From the NCBI RefSeq assembly GCF_023023025.1, contig NZ_CP095481.1, positions 10,305,001 to 10,369,000 on the forward strand: a stretch of DNA of 64,000 nucleotides. Direction: 5' to 3'. Every line of letters begins with the position of its first letter. Within the stretch, counting starts at the first letter, position 1. Below, in pieces: positions 53,907 to 62,843 of this stretch. The notes below the pieces were generated by a model. The model saw only the letters and a program-made list of their open reading frames with translations, ran no database searches and was not told the origin of the DNA. A program made the position numbers and the translations under genes. This stretch comes from Amycolatopsis sp. WQ 127309 (GTDB taxonomy: Bacteria; Actinomycetota; Actinomycetes; Mycobacteriales; Pseudonocardiaceae).

Positions 53907-53980
53907 GCCCCCGTAGCCCAACTGGCAGAGGCAACGGATTCAAAACCCGTCCAGTGTGAGTTCGAATCTCACCGGGGGCA
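53907..53980 (+). tRNA. tRNA-Leu (CAA), short class I form
   Basis: 74 nt: acceptor GCCCCCG pairs with CGGGGGC (discriminator A, no CCA encoded). D arm GCC...GGC, anticodon loop TTCAAAA (anticodon CAA, Leu UUG), T arm GTGAG-TTCGAAT-CTCAC. The anticodon stem ACGGA/CCCGT has an A-C mismatch at its loop end. The variable loop has only five bases (CCAGT), whereas Leu tRNAs usually have a long variable arm. A short CAA tRNA near pdtaR is, as far as I recall, also present in mycobacteria. A recombinase remnant starts immediately after it. Confidence 0.85.
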
Positions 53981-53984
53981 CGTT

Positions 53985-54953
53985 CCAGAACCCCACAAGC
54001 CGCTCCGGCACTCTGGCCTGGCGTTGCTTGCGGGTTCATCTGATCGCTGATCCTCTCTGCTGTGCCCGCGACCTCGCTGACCTGGTCGGCGGGCAAGGTA
54101 ACCGTCAGTGCCGCATGCTCTCCCCCGTCGTGGACCTGGACGCGGAGCTGAAGCACCTCGAAGAGTGTCCTGAGCAGCGCTTCGGGCGCCTTGGCCAGGT
54201 TGACGGCGAGGTACGGCAGTCCATCCAGCAGCGACAGATCGTCTGCGGTCGGCAGCCGCGGACCTGCACTGGCCGCCTCGTCCACACCGGACAGCTTCGC
54301 CGCCAACTCGGCGCTGCTTCTTCGCTAAGTCGTCCATGGCTTGCCTGAGTCTTTGCCGCTGCGCCTCGGCTTCGTTGTCTCGTGATCATCGACGCCTGCC
54401 AGTTGCGCCTCGATGATCCCCTTCCGGTCCGGCCCGAAGACCCGGCCACTTGTCGGGCCTGCCGCGGTTGTTGTTGCTCGGCCGGCACAGGTAGTACGCA
54501 CGACCGTGACATGGGTCACCGACCATGCGGCGACTGCATGGGCAGAAGATCATCCCGCGGAAGGTGTACGTCCGGCGCGTCTGGGGGTGCGAGTTCGGTC
54601 CGCTGTCGGCCCGGGACCGTCGCTTGGCCTTCCGACGATCCATGAGCTCGTCGTACATCCACTTCGGGACGAGTGGCTCGTGAGCCGGCTCGGCGTGATC
54701 GCGTGGCCCGCCGGTTGTAGACCTGATAGCCGGTGTACTTGGGGTTCCGCAGGATGTCGTTGACGCTGGAGCTGCACCAGCTTCCACGGGCTCGTTCCTT
54801 CTCGGGTGGCGTCGGGGGCGGGAACTTGGCCAGGTCCTGGTTGAGCAGGTCGGCGATGGAGTCGGTCCCCAACGAGTCGTAGTAAGCCCACGAGGCGATC
54901 TGGGTGACGGTCTGGCCGCACGGCCCATCCGGCTCCAAACGTGACTCGCCCAC
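53985..54953 (-). pseudogene. Decayed serine recombinase gene (large resolvase family), N-terminal catalytic domain missing
   Basis: On the minus strand successive pieces in different frames match one large serine recombinase. From 54953 down: the Recombinase domain (SIADLLNQDLAKFPPPTPP, VNDILRNPKYTGYQVYNRRA), then in a second frame the zinc-ribbon-like part (YTFRGMIFCPCSRRMVGDPC, YYLCRPSNNNRGRPDKW), then a third frame FGPDRKGIIEAQLAGVDDHE, and finally the C-terminal LPYLAVNLAKAPEALLRTLF with VLQLRVQVH. At least three frameshifts are needed, and the resolvase catalytic domain upstream is absent. It ends beside the tRNA 3' end. It is a remnant of an integrative element. Confidence 0.8.
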
Positions 54954-55170
54954 ACAAGCTCGTACAGCACCCGTTGAAGCAGCGGAATGGTGACTTATAC
55001 CCGCGTTCAGGCAGGCCGAGTCGCGAGGTTATGCGACTTCGGTTACCGGCGTGGAGCGCGACGCGAAGCAGCGAACCGATGATGACGAGTCCGAGTCCCG
55101 AAAAGACTATGACCAGCAACCAATTGGTCGGCGTCCTGATTACGAAGAACATCGTCGCAGCCGCTACCAA
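54954..55170 (-). CDS. Possible small membrane protein fragment
   Basis: Reading upstream of the recombinase remnant on the minus strand gives about 70 residues with two likely helices: VAAATMFFVIRT and WLLVIVFSGLGLVIIGSLL, followed by a basic and cysteine-containing tail (FRCFNGCCTSLCG). No ATG is in frame; the only start is a TTG at 55170 without SD, and it runs into the recombinase fragment. Lower GC than the surroundings. It may be a fragment joined by decay. Nothing else is supported in 55171-55304. Confidence 0.2.
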
Positions 55171-55304
55171 GAGGAGAAGCAGGGAATGCCCAGAACATTT
55201 TTTTACTTCCTGGCTATTTCGGAACCTTTTGCCACGTTAGCCCTTCCTCAAGAGTCAGCCCTGCTGGCCCCTACGTTTGCGGGAGCCAGCGGGAGCCAGC
55301 CTCG

Positions 55305-55727
55305 TCAGCGACTGATGAACTTCTTCACAATCTTGCCAGCTGCCCCGCCGCCCAGAGCGCCCAGACCGCCGCCGATGGCTCCGCTGATGAAACCATCACG
55401 CACCTCGTACGCCGCCTCGATGTAATGCTTCGTCCGAACTGAACCTTCTCGAACGGGTGCCACATTCTCCGTCGCGACGACGCGGCCCGGAGGAGGGCGA
55501 CCTCTACACCAACTGAGTTGTTCCGCGCCCCGAGGGCGGACCGCAACCAGAAGCGCTCGGCGGTGGTGCCCCTTGCTCTTGTCCTCGATGAGCGGCGGCA
55601 CAAAGTGGTGACGTCTGCCCGTGCACCTGAACGGGTGCAGCCCGCACCGGACGTCGCGCCCTGGGACGTCGTTCGCGGACACCTCGTCGAACGGGCGCTC
55701 GGCCAGCTGGGCCCGGCGCCGGATCAT
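55305..55727 (-). CDS. Hypothetical protein with C-terminal glycine-zipper-like segment
   Basis: A 140-residue frame that begins ATGA-overlapping the XRE gene stop (ATG 55725-55727, TGA 55724-55726), which argues for translational coupling. The first 75 residues (AQLAERPFDEVSANDVPG, GRRHHFVPPLIEDKSKG) have no match that I recognise. The last 30 are SGAIGGGLGALGGGAAGKIV plus a basic end (KKFISR), a Gly-zipper like those in membrane-active peptides. Codon third positions are less GC-rich than in real genes around it, and the opposite strand is also open here, so confidence is low. Confidence 0.35.
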   Translation of the reverse strand: MIRRRAQLAERPFDEVSANDVPGRDVRCGLHPFRCTGRRHHFVPPLIEDKSKGHHRRALLVAVRPRGAEQLSWCRGRPPPGRVVATENVAPVREGSVRTKHYIEAAYEVRDGFISGAIGGGLGALGGGAAGKIVKKFISR

Positions 55728-56593
55728 GTTCTGGGTGACCGGGTTTCGCGGTCCTTCGGAGCTACCGGCGACAGCGAGGCCGAGGCGAGGAGAGCGAGCT
55801 TCTCCGCGTTCTCGGTGCCGGCGTCGGCGTGGTACACCACAAGCATCATGCCCTCGGTGCCCGGGATGGCGAGCTTCTCCCGGTTCACGACGATCTCCCC
55901 CACTTGGGGGTGGTCGAACCGCATCAGGCCGCCCTGCATAGGGCCGACGTCGTGACGTGCCCACAAGGCCACGAAGCGCGGGCTCGCCAGCGTGAGCTCA
56001 CCGACGAGATCGATGGAACGCTGGTCGCCGACATCGGCGCCGACCGACTGGCGGAACCCCGCGATCAGCCCCCTGGTGACCACTTCCCAGTCCGGGATGA
56101 GAGCCTGCTCCGCCGGATCCAGGAACACGTCCCGCAGCCGGTTGCCGCCCACCGCGAGCCGCGGCGAGATCGCCGTCGCCAGAGCGTTGGCCGCCAGGAC
56201 GTCGAGGTAGCGGCCCTCGACGAAAGCCGGCAGCGGCAGGGTCGCCACGAGCTTCCGGATCCCGGCCGGGACCGTCTCCTTGGCCGCCCGCCGACGACGC
56301 TTGCGTCCGTCTCCGGCGAGCCCTGCCAGGTACGCGGCCGACTCCGCGTCCAACCGCAGAGCCCTGGCGATCGACTCGAGAACTTGAACCGACGGCCGAC
56401 GGTCACGCCCCTGTTCGAGACGGAGGTAATAGTCGGCACTGATCCCGGCCAGCATCGCGACTTCCTCCCGGCGCAGACCGCGCACGCGCCGCAGGCCGTG
56501 GACGGGGATACCCACCTGGTCGGGTGAAATCAGCTCACGGCGTGCGCGCAAGAAGTCGCCCAGCAGATTCCGATCATCGCTCACCCCCACCAC
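55724..56593 (-). CDS. XRE-family helix-turn-helix regulator with MmyB-like ligand domain
   Basis: A 286-289 residue regulator. HTH: GLRRVRGLRREEVAMLAGIS then ADYYLRLEQGRDRRPSVQVL and IARALRL. The C-terminal domain (PAFVEGRYLDVLAANALATA, RDVFLDPAEQALIPDWEVV, VALWARHDVGPMQGGLMRFD) matches the MmyB-like (PAS-fold) domain found with fatty-acid or ketone-responsive XRE repressors. Two near GTGs (56593, 56584) are candidates; neither has a clear SD. It is divergent from the SDR gene that heads the Baeyer-Villiger operon, so it probably controls it. Confidence 0.88.
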   Translation of the reverse strand: MVGVSDDRNLLGDFLRARRELISPDQVGIPVHGLRRVRGLRREEVAMLAGISADYYLRLEQGRDRRPSVQVLESIARALRLDAESAAYLAGLAGDGRKRRRRAAKETVPAGIRKLVATLPLPAFVEGRYLDVLAANALATAISPRLAVGGNRLRDVFLDPAEQALIPDWEVVTRGLIAGFRQSVGADVGDQRSIDLVGELTLASPRFVALWARHDVGPMQGGLMRFDHPQVGEIVVNREKLAIPGTEGMMLVVYHADAGTENAEKLALLASASLSPVAPKDRETRSPRT

Positions 56594-56685
56594 GGTAGCT
56601 GCGGAGTGTCACGGGTGGCTGGTCCTGCTGTCCCCAGGAACGACGGGAACTGGCAGGCACCCGAACGGCGCGCAACTCTGGGAGC

Positions 56686-57723
56686 ATGATCCAAGAACGA
56701 GTTCTCGTCACCGGTGGCTCCGGGTTCATCGCCGGCCACTGCATCCTTCACCTGCTCGAGCAGGGCTACCTCGTGCGCACCACCGTCCGCTCACTGCACC
56801 GCGAAGCAGCCGTGCGGTCCGTGCTGACCGAAGCGGGGATGGTCAACGGCGACGCCCTCAGCTTCGTGGCCGCCGACCTGACCGACGACGCCGGCTGGGC
56901 GGACGCGGTGTCCGAAGTGGACTACGTCCTGCACGTCGCCTCTCCCGTGCAGCCCGGACACGTCGACGACCCGGAGGAGCTGATCGCGCCCGCTCGCGAG
57001 GGCACTCTGCGCGTGCTGCGCGCCGCCCGGGACGCCGGCGTGCGGCGAGTCGTCCTGACCTCGGCGTTCCACGCGGTCGGCTGGGGCCACCCGCACGACG
57101 ACCACGTCTTCACCGAGGACGACTGGACTGTCGTCGGTGCTCACGACGTCGACGCCTACGGCGCCAGCAAGACCATCGCCGAGCAGGCCGCCTGGGAGTT
57201 CGTCAAGACCGAAGGCGGTTCGCTGGAGCTCGCCACGACGCTTCCCGTCGCCGTCATGGGGCCGGTCATGGGCCACGACGTCTCCGGCTCCAACCAGCTC
57301 ATCCAGCGGATCCTCAACGGCGACATGCCCGGCTTCCCGGACCTCTACTTCCCGGTCGTCGATGTGCGTGACGTCGCTTCGGCCCACGTCCTCGCGATGA
57401 CGACGCCCGCTGCCGCGGGCCAGCGGTTCATCCTCTCCACCGGCCCGGCGATCCCGATGAGGGACATCGGTGCCCTGATCAGGCAGCGCCTCGGCGCCGC
57501 CGCCAAGAAGGTCCCCACGCGGAACATCCCGGACTTCGTCGTGCGGGCGGGGGCGCGGTTGTCCGGGGAGATGCGGCACATCGCACCCGACCTCGGCTAT
57601 GCGCGCAAGACGTCCAACACGAAGGCCCGCGAGGTGCTCGGCTGGGTACCGCGTTCACCCGAGGAGGCGATCGTCGCCGCTGCCGAGACCCTCGTGGCCA
57701 AGAACCTCGTGAAGAAGCACTGA
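56686..57723 (+). CDS. NAD(P)-dependent SDR/epimerase-family reductase
   Basis: A 345-residue extended SDR of the dihydroflavonol-reductase/anthocyanidin-reductase type. Coenzyme motif VLVTGGSGFIAGHCILHLL at the N-terminus, catalytic Y and K in DAYGASKTIAEQAAW (about residue 160), and Ser in VVLTSAFHAV. Such enzymes interconvert alcohols and ketones or reduce aldehydes. It is the first gene of a four-gene set, 1 base from the monooxygenase gene start. Confidence 0.88.
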   Translation: MIQERVLVTGGSGFIAGHCILHLLEQGYLVRTTVRSLHREAAVRSVLTEAGMVNGDALSFVAADLTDDAGWADAVSEVDYVLHVASPVQPGHVDDPEELIAPAREGTLRVLRAARDAGVRRVVLTSAFHAVGWGHPHDDHVFTEDDWTVVGAHDVDAYGASKTIAEQAAWEFVKTEGGSLELATTLPVAVMGPVMGHDVSGSNQLIQRILNGDMPGFPDLYFPVVDVRDVASAHVLAMTTPAAAGQRFILSTGPAIPMRDIGALIRQRLGAAAKKVPTRNIPDFVVRAGARLSGEMRHIAPDLGYARKTSNTKAREVLGWVPRSPEEAIVAAAETLVAKNLVKKH

Positions 57724-57724
57724 C

Positions 57725-59524
57725 ATGGAACGAGCAGATCTGCGGGCGCGCTACCGCAGCGAGCGGGACAAGCGGGTCCGGTCGGACGGAACCGATCAGT
57801 ACCTCGAACCGGTGGGCCGGTTCGCGCACTTCACCGCCGATCCCCACACGAGCCGGACCGAGCGGGACCCGATCGTCGACGACGTCGAGGTCGTGATCAT
57901 CGGTGGCGGGTTCGCCGGCCTGGTGACCGGTGCCCGCCTGGTCGAGGCCGGCGTCACCGACATCCGCATCGTCGAGGGCGGCGGCGGCCTCGGCGGTGTC
58001 TGGTACTGGAACCGTTACCCCGGGGCGATGTGCGACACCGCGGCCATGGTGTACCTCCCGCTGCTGGAGGAGACCGGGCACGTCCCGTCCGCCAAATACG
58101 TGCAGGCGCCGGAGATCCTCGCCCACGCCCGCCGCATCGCCGACACGTTCGGCCTGAACGACGGCGCCCTGTGCGCCACCGTGGTGCAGGAGCTGATCTG
58201 GGACGAGGTACGCAGCCGGTGGCTGGTCCGCACCGACCGGGGCGACGAGCTGCGGGCCCGGTTCGTGACACTGGGCACCGGCCCGCTGCACCGGCCGAAG
58301 CTCCCCGGTATCCCGGGTATCGAGACCTTCGCGGGCCAGTGCTTCCACACCAGCCGCTGGGACTACGGCTACACCGGCGGAGACCCGGACGGCGCACCGC
58401 TGACCGGGCTGGCCGACAAGCGGGTCGGGATCATCGGCACGGGGGCGACCGCGGTCCAGTGCATCCCGCGGCTGGCCCGGGACGCCGGTTCGCTTTCGGT
58501 GTTCCAGCGCACGCCGTCCTCTGTGGACGTGCGCGGCAACCACCCGATCGACCCTGACTGGTTCGCCTCGCTCAAGCCAGGGTGGCAACGCGAGTGGCTG
58601 ATGAACTTCGCCACGCTGCAGGGTGGCGGGTTCGCCGGGGAAGACCTCGTCAAAGACGGCTGGACCGACATCGCCATCCGGATCCGCGACCGGATCGTCG
58701 CAGGCGGCGGCACACCCACGCCGGAGACCTTCCGCCAAGCCTACGAGGACGCCGACGACGAGAAGATGGACGAGATCCGCGCCCGGATCGACGCCATGGT
58801 CGCGGATCCGGCAGCGGCCGAAGCCCTCAAGCCGTGGTACCGGCAGCTGTGCAAACGCCCGTGCTTCCACGACGAGTACCTCGACGCCTACAACCGACCG
58901 GGTGTCCAGCTGATCGACACCGACGGCCAGGGCGTGGAGCGGATCGACGCCACCGGCGCGTGGGCAGGCGGCAAGCACTACCCGCTCGACTGCCTGATCC
59001 TGGCGTCGGGATTCGAGTTCGGCACCTCTTACGAGCGCCGGGCGGGATTCGACCCGGTCGGCCGCGGCGGGGTCGCGCTGTCCCAGGCCTGGTCCGAGGG
59101 CATGGTGTCGCTGCACGGCATCCACGTGCACGGCTTCCCGAACATGTTCGTCGTCCAGACGGGACAGGCGGCCAACCTGATCTCGAACGTCACCCACAAC
59201 CTGGTCGAGGCGGGGACCACCACCGCCGCGGTCATCGCCCACGCGCACGCCACCGGCGCGAGGGAGGTCGAGACGACCGCGACCGCGCAAGCGGCGTGGA
59301 TCGACCAGCTGCTCGACCCCACCATGTCGCTGATCTACGACCCCGACTGCACTCCCGGCTACTACAACAACGAGGGGCGCCCGCTCCAGCGCCGGGAACG
59401 GCTCAACCAGTCCCGGTACCCGGCCGGCTCGGCGGAGTACTTCCGCTACATCGAGAAGTGGCGCGACAGCGCACGGTTCGACGGGCTCGACTTCCGCCCC
59501 GACACGGACGCGAAGGAGGTTTGA
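57725..59524 (+). CDS. Baeyer-Villiger FAD monooxygenase
   Basis: A 599-residue flavoenzyme. First Rossmann motif VIIGGGFAGLVTGARLVEA near residue 60, GGVWYWNRYPGAMCD, second (NADPH) motif VGIIGTGATAVQCIP, and between them the BVMO fingerprint F-A-G-x-x-x-H-x-x-x-W-D (FAGQCFHTSRWDYG). It should insert oxygen next to a ketone to give an ester or lactone. An N-terminal extension of about 50 residues with basic helices is present, as in cyclododecanone/phenylacetone-type long BVMOs. It ends TGATG overlapping the next start by one base. Confidence 0.93.
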   Translation: MERADLRARYRSERDKRVRSDGTDQYLEPVGRFAHFTADPHTSRTERDPIVDDVEVVIIGGGFAGLVTGARLVEAGVTDIRIVEGGGGLGGVWYWNRYPGAMCDTAAMVYLPLLEETGHVPSAKYVQAPEILAHARRIADTFGLNDGALCATVVQELIWDEVRSRWLVRTDRGDELRARFVTLGTGPLHRPKLPGIPGIETFAGQCFHTSRWDYGYTGGDPDGAPLTGLADKRVGIIGTGATAVQCIPRLARDAGSLSVFQRTPSSVDVRGNHPIDPDWFASLKPGWQREWLMNFATLQGGGFAGEDLVKDGWTDIAIRIRDRIVAGGGTPTPETFRQAYEDADDEKMDEIRARIDAMVADPAAAEALKPWYRQLCKRPCFHDEYLDAYNRPGVQLIDTDGQGVERIDATGAWAGGKHYPLDCLILASGFEFGTSYERRAGFDPVGRGGVALSQAWSEGMVSLHGIHVHGFPNMFVVQTGQAANLISNVTHNLVEAGTTTAAVIAHAHATGAREVETTATAQAAWIDQLLDPTMSLIYDPDCTPGYYNNEGRPLQRRERLNQSRYPAGSAEYFRYIEKWRDSARFDGLDFRPDTDAKEV

Positions 59525-60669
59525 TGCCGGCCACGCTTCCCGCCACGTCGCTCGAGCTGCGCAGCCGCGTCACCGCGGACGGCACGATCGAGCTCTCGAT
59601 CGCCGAAACCCCGGTCCCCGTCCCCATCGGAAACCAGGTGCTGGTCCGGGTGGACGCGGCACCCCTCAACCCCTCGGACCTCATGCTGCTTTTCGCAGGC
59701 CCGAACCTGGCCGGAGCGCGCTACTCCGGCTCCGGAGACCGGCCGATCGTCACCGCGCCCCTGGCCGGCGGGACGTTGCGACGGCTGGCAGCGCGCGTCG
59801 GCATCTCGCTGCCTGCGGGCAGCGAGGGCGCCGGGACGGTGGTGGCCGCCGGGGTCGACACCGCGGCGCAGGCGCTGCTGGGACGCACCGTGGCGCTGGC
59901 CGGCGCAGGGCTGTACGCGCAGTACCGGATCACCGACGCGGCAGGCTGTCTGCCGCTGCCCGAGGGGGTGTCGGCGAAGCAGGGCGCATCCTCGTTCGTC
60001 AATCCGCTCACCGCTCTCGGCATGGTGGCCACCCTGCGCCGCGAAGGCCACACCGGTCTCGTCAACACCGCGGCCGCTTCCAACCTGGGGCAGATGCTGG
60101 TGAAACTCTGTCGCGCCGACGACGTGCCTCTCGTCTCCGTCGTCCGCCGGCCGGAGCAGGAGAAACTGCTGCGCTCGATCGGCGCCGAGTTCGTCTGCGA
60201 CTCCTCGGCGCCCACGTTCACCGAGGACCTCGTCGCCGCGCTTGCCGAGGCTTCCGCGACGTTGGCGTTCGACGCCACGGCGGGCGGTGAACTGGCCGGT
60301 CGGATCCTCACGGCGATGGAGACGGTGGCCGGCGCGGCCGCGCCGTTCGCCGGATACGGGTCGAGCGTCCACAAGCAGGTGTACGTCTACGGCGGCCTCG
60401 ACCCGAGCCCGACGGTGCTCGCCAGGAACTTCGGCTTCGCCTGGAGTATCGGCGGCTGGCTGCTCCTGTCCTTCCTCGCCGGCGTCGGGGACGACGAGCG
60501 CACGCGGATGTTCGGCCGCGTCGCGGCGGAACTCACGACGACCTTCGCCAGCGGCTACACCGGTGAACTGACCCTCGCGCAGGCGCTCACCCCGGAAGCG
60601 ATCGACGCCTATTCGAGGAAGGCGACCGGCGCCAAGTACCTCATCACACCGCAGGCCGAAGGGAACTGA
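59524..60669 (+). CDS. Zinc-free MDR oxidoreductase (quinone/enone reductase-like)
   Basis: A 381-residue medium-chain reductase. GroES-like N-domain with VLVRVDAAPLNPSDLMLLFAG, AGSEGAGTVVAAG-type motif (GSEGAGTVVAAGVD), and a Rossmann segment NTAAASNLGQMLVKLCRADD. No catalytic zinc ligands are seen. The long C-terminal part (LARNFGFAWSIGGWLLLSFL) is as in trans-2-enoyl-CoA/quinone reductases. ATG 59524 follows GAAGGAGGTTTG. Role in the operon may be to reduce an unsaturated intermediate; uncertain. Confidence 0.82.
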   Translation: MPATLPATSLELRSRVTADGTIELSIAETPVPVPIGNQVLVRVDAAPLNPSDLMLLFAGPNLAGARYSGSGDRPIVTAPLAGGTLRRLAARVGISLPAGSEGAGTVVAAGVDTAAQALLGRTVALAGAGLYAQYRITDAAGCLPLPEGVSAKQGASSFVNPLTALGMVATLRREGHTGLVNTAAASNLGQMLVKLCRADDVPLVSVVRRPEQEKLLRSIGAEFVCDSSAPTFTEDLVAALAEASATLAFDATAGGELAGRILTAMETVAGAAAPFAGYGSSVHKQVYVYGGLDPSPTVLARNFGFAWSIGGWLLLSFLAGVGDDERTRMFGRVAAELTTTFASGYTGELTLAQALTPEAIDAYSRKATGAKYLITPQAEGN

Positions 60670-60672
60670 TCG

Positions 60673-61545
60673 ATGCCCACAGCACCTGTCGACGGGAACG
60701 ACATCCACTACGTCACCGACGGTGATCCCGCCGATCCCGCCTTCCTGCTCATCACGGGTCTCGGCCTCCAGCTCACCGCGTGGCCGGAGGGACTCGTGGA
60801 CCTCTTGCGCGGCCACGGCTTCTTCGTCATCCGCTTCGACAACCGCGACAGCGGCCTCTCGGCCAAGCTCGACGGTCCACCCGACCTCGGCGCCGTCCTC
60901 AGCGGCGACTCCACCTCCGCGCCCTACCGGATCGATCACCTCGCCGACGACACCGCAAGCCTGCTGACACACCTGGGAATCGCCCGGACGCACGTGGCCG
61001 GCATGTCGATGGGCGGCATGATCACGCAAGCGCTCGCGATCCGCTACCCCGCACTCGTCGCCTCGGCCTGCACCATCATGTCGACCACCGGCAACCCGCA
61101 CGTGGGCGCCCCGACCGCCGAGGCGACCACCGCGCTTCTCACGCCGCCGGGCGCGACCCGGGAGGAGGCGATCGCTCGCTCCGTCGGGATCAGCCGGGCC
61201 ATCGGCTCCCCGGCCTACCCGGTCGACGACGACGTCCGGTGGAAACTGGCCGCCGCTGCGTACGACCGGTCTTACTCACCCCGAGGTTTCAGCCGTCAGC
61301 TGGCCGCGATCCTGAGCTCACCGGACCGCACCGACGGCCTGCGAAAGGTCCGCACACCGTTCCTGGTCATCCACGGCGAAGACGATCCGCTGATCACCCT
61401 CAGCGGGGGCGAGGCCACCGCTGCCGCCGTCCCCGGTTCCCGCCTGCTCACCTTCCCCGGAATGGGTCACGACCTGCCGGCACCGTTGTGGGAGCAGATC
61501 GCCGACGCGATGGCGGCCAACGCAGGTTCGACGCCACCCGACTAG
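60673..61545 (+). CDS. Alpha/beta hydrolase (esterase/lactonase)
   Basis: A 290-residue hydrolase. Oxyanion region LLITGLGLQLTAWPEGL, FDNRDSGLSAKLDG, nucleophile elbow HVAGMSMGGMITQALAIRYP (Ser about 105), acid in LVIHGEDDPLI and His in PGMGHDLPAPLWEQI. These motifs match the esterases that follow Baeyer-Villiger steps. ATG 60673 lies three bases after the reductase stop with weak SD. It should cleave the ester or lactone from the monooxygenase. Confidence 0.88.
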   Translation: MPTAPVDGNDIHYVTDGDPADPAFLLITGLGLQLTAWPEGLVDLLRGHGFFVIRFDNRDSGLSAKLDGPPDLGAVLSGDSTSAPYRIDHLADDTASLLTHLGIARTHVAGMSMGGMITQALAIRYPALVASACTIMSTTGNPHVGAPTAEATTALLTPPGATREEAIARSVGISRAIGSPAYPVDDDVRWKLAAAAYDRSYSPRGFSRQLAAILSSPDRTDGLRKVRTPFLVIHGEDDPLITLSGGEATAAAVPGSRLLTFPGMGHDLPAPLWEQIADAMAANAGSTPPD

Positions 61546-61952
61546 GGTCGGAGAGCAGGCTGCAGAACCGGCCGCGAGGTTGTGCGCGGCCGGAGCGATT
61601 CAGCCGACGTTGCCTTCAACCACCAGGTCCGCGCACCGTTGCACGGTGTCACGGGCCACGTGAAATTTGACTCAATACAGCGACAATCTGATCAGGCGAC
61701 AACGTCGCCGCACTCAGGAGCCGCATCGTCATGTTCCCGTCATGAGTCGCCGCAGCTATCGTCGTCGCCGTCGATCCTCCCCGCATCGAGGACCAGCCCA
61801 AGCGACCACAGGCCTGCGGGAAGTGATCGCCGGTGTCCACTTCGGACTCCAGGAGCCGTTTCGATTCGCGTGGCGGACGTGGGGGTAGCTGTACGCGGAA
61901 TTCCGCTCGACGCGGTCGCGGCGACGTCCACCTGGTCGTGAGCGCGGTGGCG
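61546..61952. other. Intergenic region between the BVMO operon and LysR gene
   Basis: About 400 bases with no complete gene. On the minus strand a 20-odd codon end (containing HVARDTVQRCADLVVEG then stop at 61600-61602) and a nearby RLLSAATLSPDQIVAVLSQI reading could be leftovers of a lost gene, but they are in different frames with no start. GC content is lower between 61660 and 61800. No hairpin of note. Confidence 0.4.
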
Positions 61953-62834
61953 TCAGGCGGTGACGAGCAAGGCGCGGCGCAAGGCGTCGGTGGCCGGGGA
62001 CAGCCGGCGGCGGCTCGTGCTCGCGATACCGAGCGGCACCGTCGGGGGCGCCGCGGCGAGGCGGATCCGGACGACGCCGCCGTGGTGGCCGGCCGCGGAC
62101 TCGGGCACGAAGGCCAGCCCGAGTCCCCCGGCCACCAGTTCGAGCGTCGACGCGATGTCGGTGGCCTCGATCGACACCGTGCGGTGCACGCCCGCCGTGC
62201 GGAACAGCGCGTCGGTGGCGTCCCGGTTTCCCCAGCCGGCCGGGAAGTCGATGAAGGTCTTGCCGGCCAGGTCGGCCAGCCGCACCTCCGCGCGCCCGGC
62301 CAGGTCGTGGTGTGGCGACGCCACGAGCGCCGGGGTGATCGCGGCCACCGGGTCGATGCGCACCCCGTCGGGCACGCGGCCCGGGACCAGCACCACAGCG
62401 AGGTCCACCGCGCCTTCGGCGACCGCGGCGAGGTGGGTCTCCGAATGGCCGGGGCGGTGCCGCAGCCGCACGTAGACCGCGGGGTGCTGCGCGTGGAACG
62501 TGCGCAGGGCCGCGGCCAGGTCGAGGGAGCCGGTCGCGAGCAGGGTCCCGATGGTGACGGTGCCGGTGAGCCCCTCTCCGCGCTGCTGCAGGTGCTCGCG
62601 GGCGAACCGGGTCGCGGCGATGATCTCGCGCGCGTCGGCGAGCAGCGTGCGTCCGGGCTCGGTCAGCTCGACCCGTCGTCCGGCCCGGGTGAACAGGTCC
62701 AGGCCGAATTCGGCCTCGAGCCGGCGTACCGCGGTGGACGCGGCGGACTGGACCACGCCCGCCCGGCGCGCGCCCGCGGTGAAGCCGCCCTCCTCGGCGA
62801 CGGCCACGAAGTACTCCAGCTGGTGTAGCTCCAC
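61953..62834 (-). CDS. LysR-family transcriptional regulator
   Basis: A 293-residue LysR regulator. HTH: LEYFVAVAEEGGFTAGARRA then VVQSAASTAVRRLEAEFGLD and LFTRAGRRVELTEPGRTLL. Effector domain TIGTLLATGSLDLAAALRTF, ADIASTLELVAGGLGLAFVP in similar form. ATG 62832-62834 is at the standard place. Divergent from the CocE/NonD hydrolase with a palindromic T-N11-A box between them, so that gene is the likely target. Confidence 0.93.
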   Translation of the reverse strand: MELHQLEYFVAVAEEGGFTAGARRAGVVQSAASTAVRRLEAEFGLDLFTRAGRRVELTEPGRTLLADAREIIAATRFAREHLQQRGEGLTGTVTIGTLLATGSLDLAAALRTFHAQHPAVYVRLRHRPGHSETHLAAVAEGAVDLAVVLVPGRVPDGVRIDPVAAITPALVASPHHDLAGRAEVRLADLAGKTFIDFPAGWGNRDATDALFRTAGVHRTVSIEATDIASTLELVAGGLGLAFVPESAAGHHGGVVRIRLAAAPPTVPLGIASTSRRRLSPATDALRRALLVTA

Positions 62835-62843
62835 GATCCCATA

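Noticed and set aside
53620..54306. Frame that runs from the recombinase remnant through the tRNA
   Set aside because: Only its first part is recombinase-like; the segment EIRTHTG onward is the antisense reading of the tRNA, a known artefact.
61582..61941. 119-codon frame downstream of the BVMO operon
   Set aside because: Ser/Arg-rich shadow-like composition, no SD, no recognisable motif, lower GC DNA.
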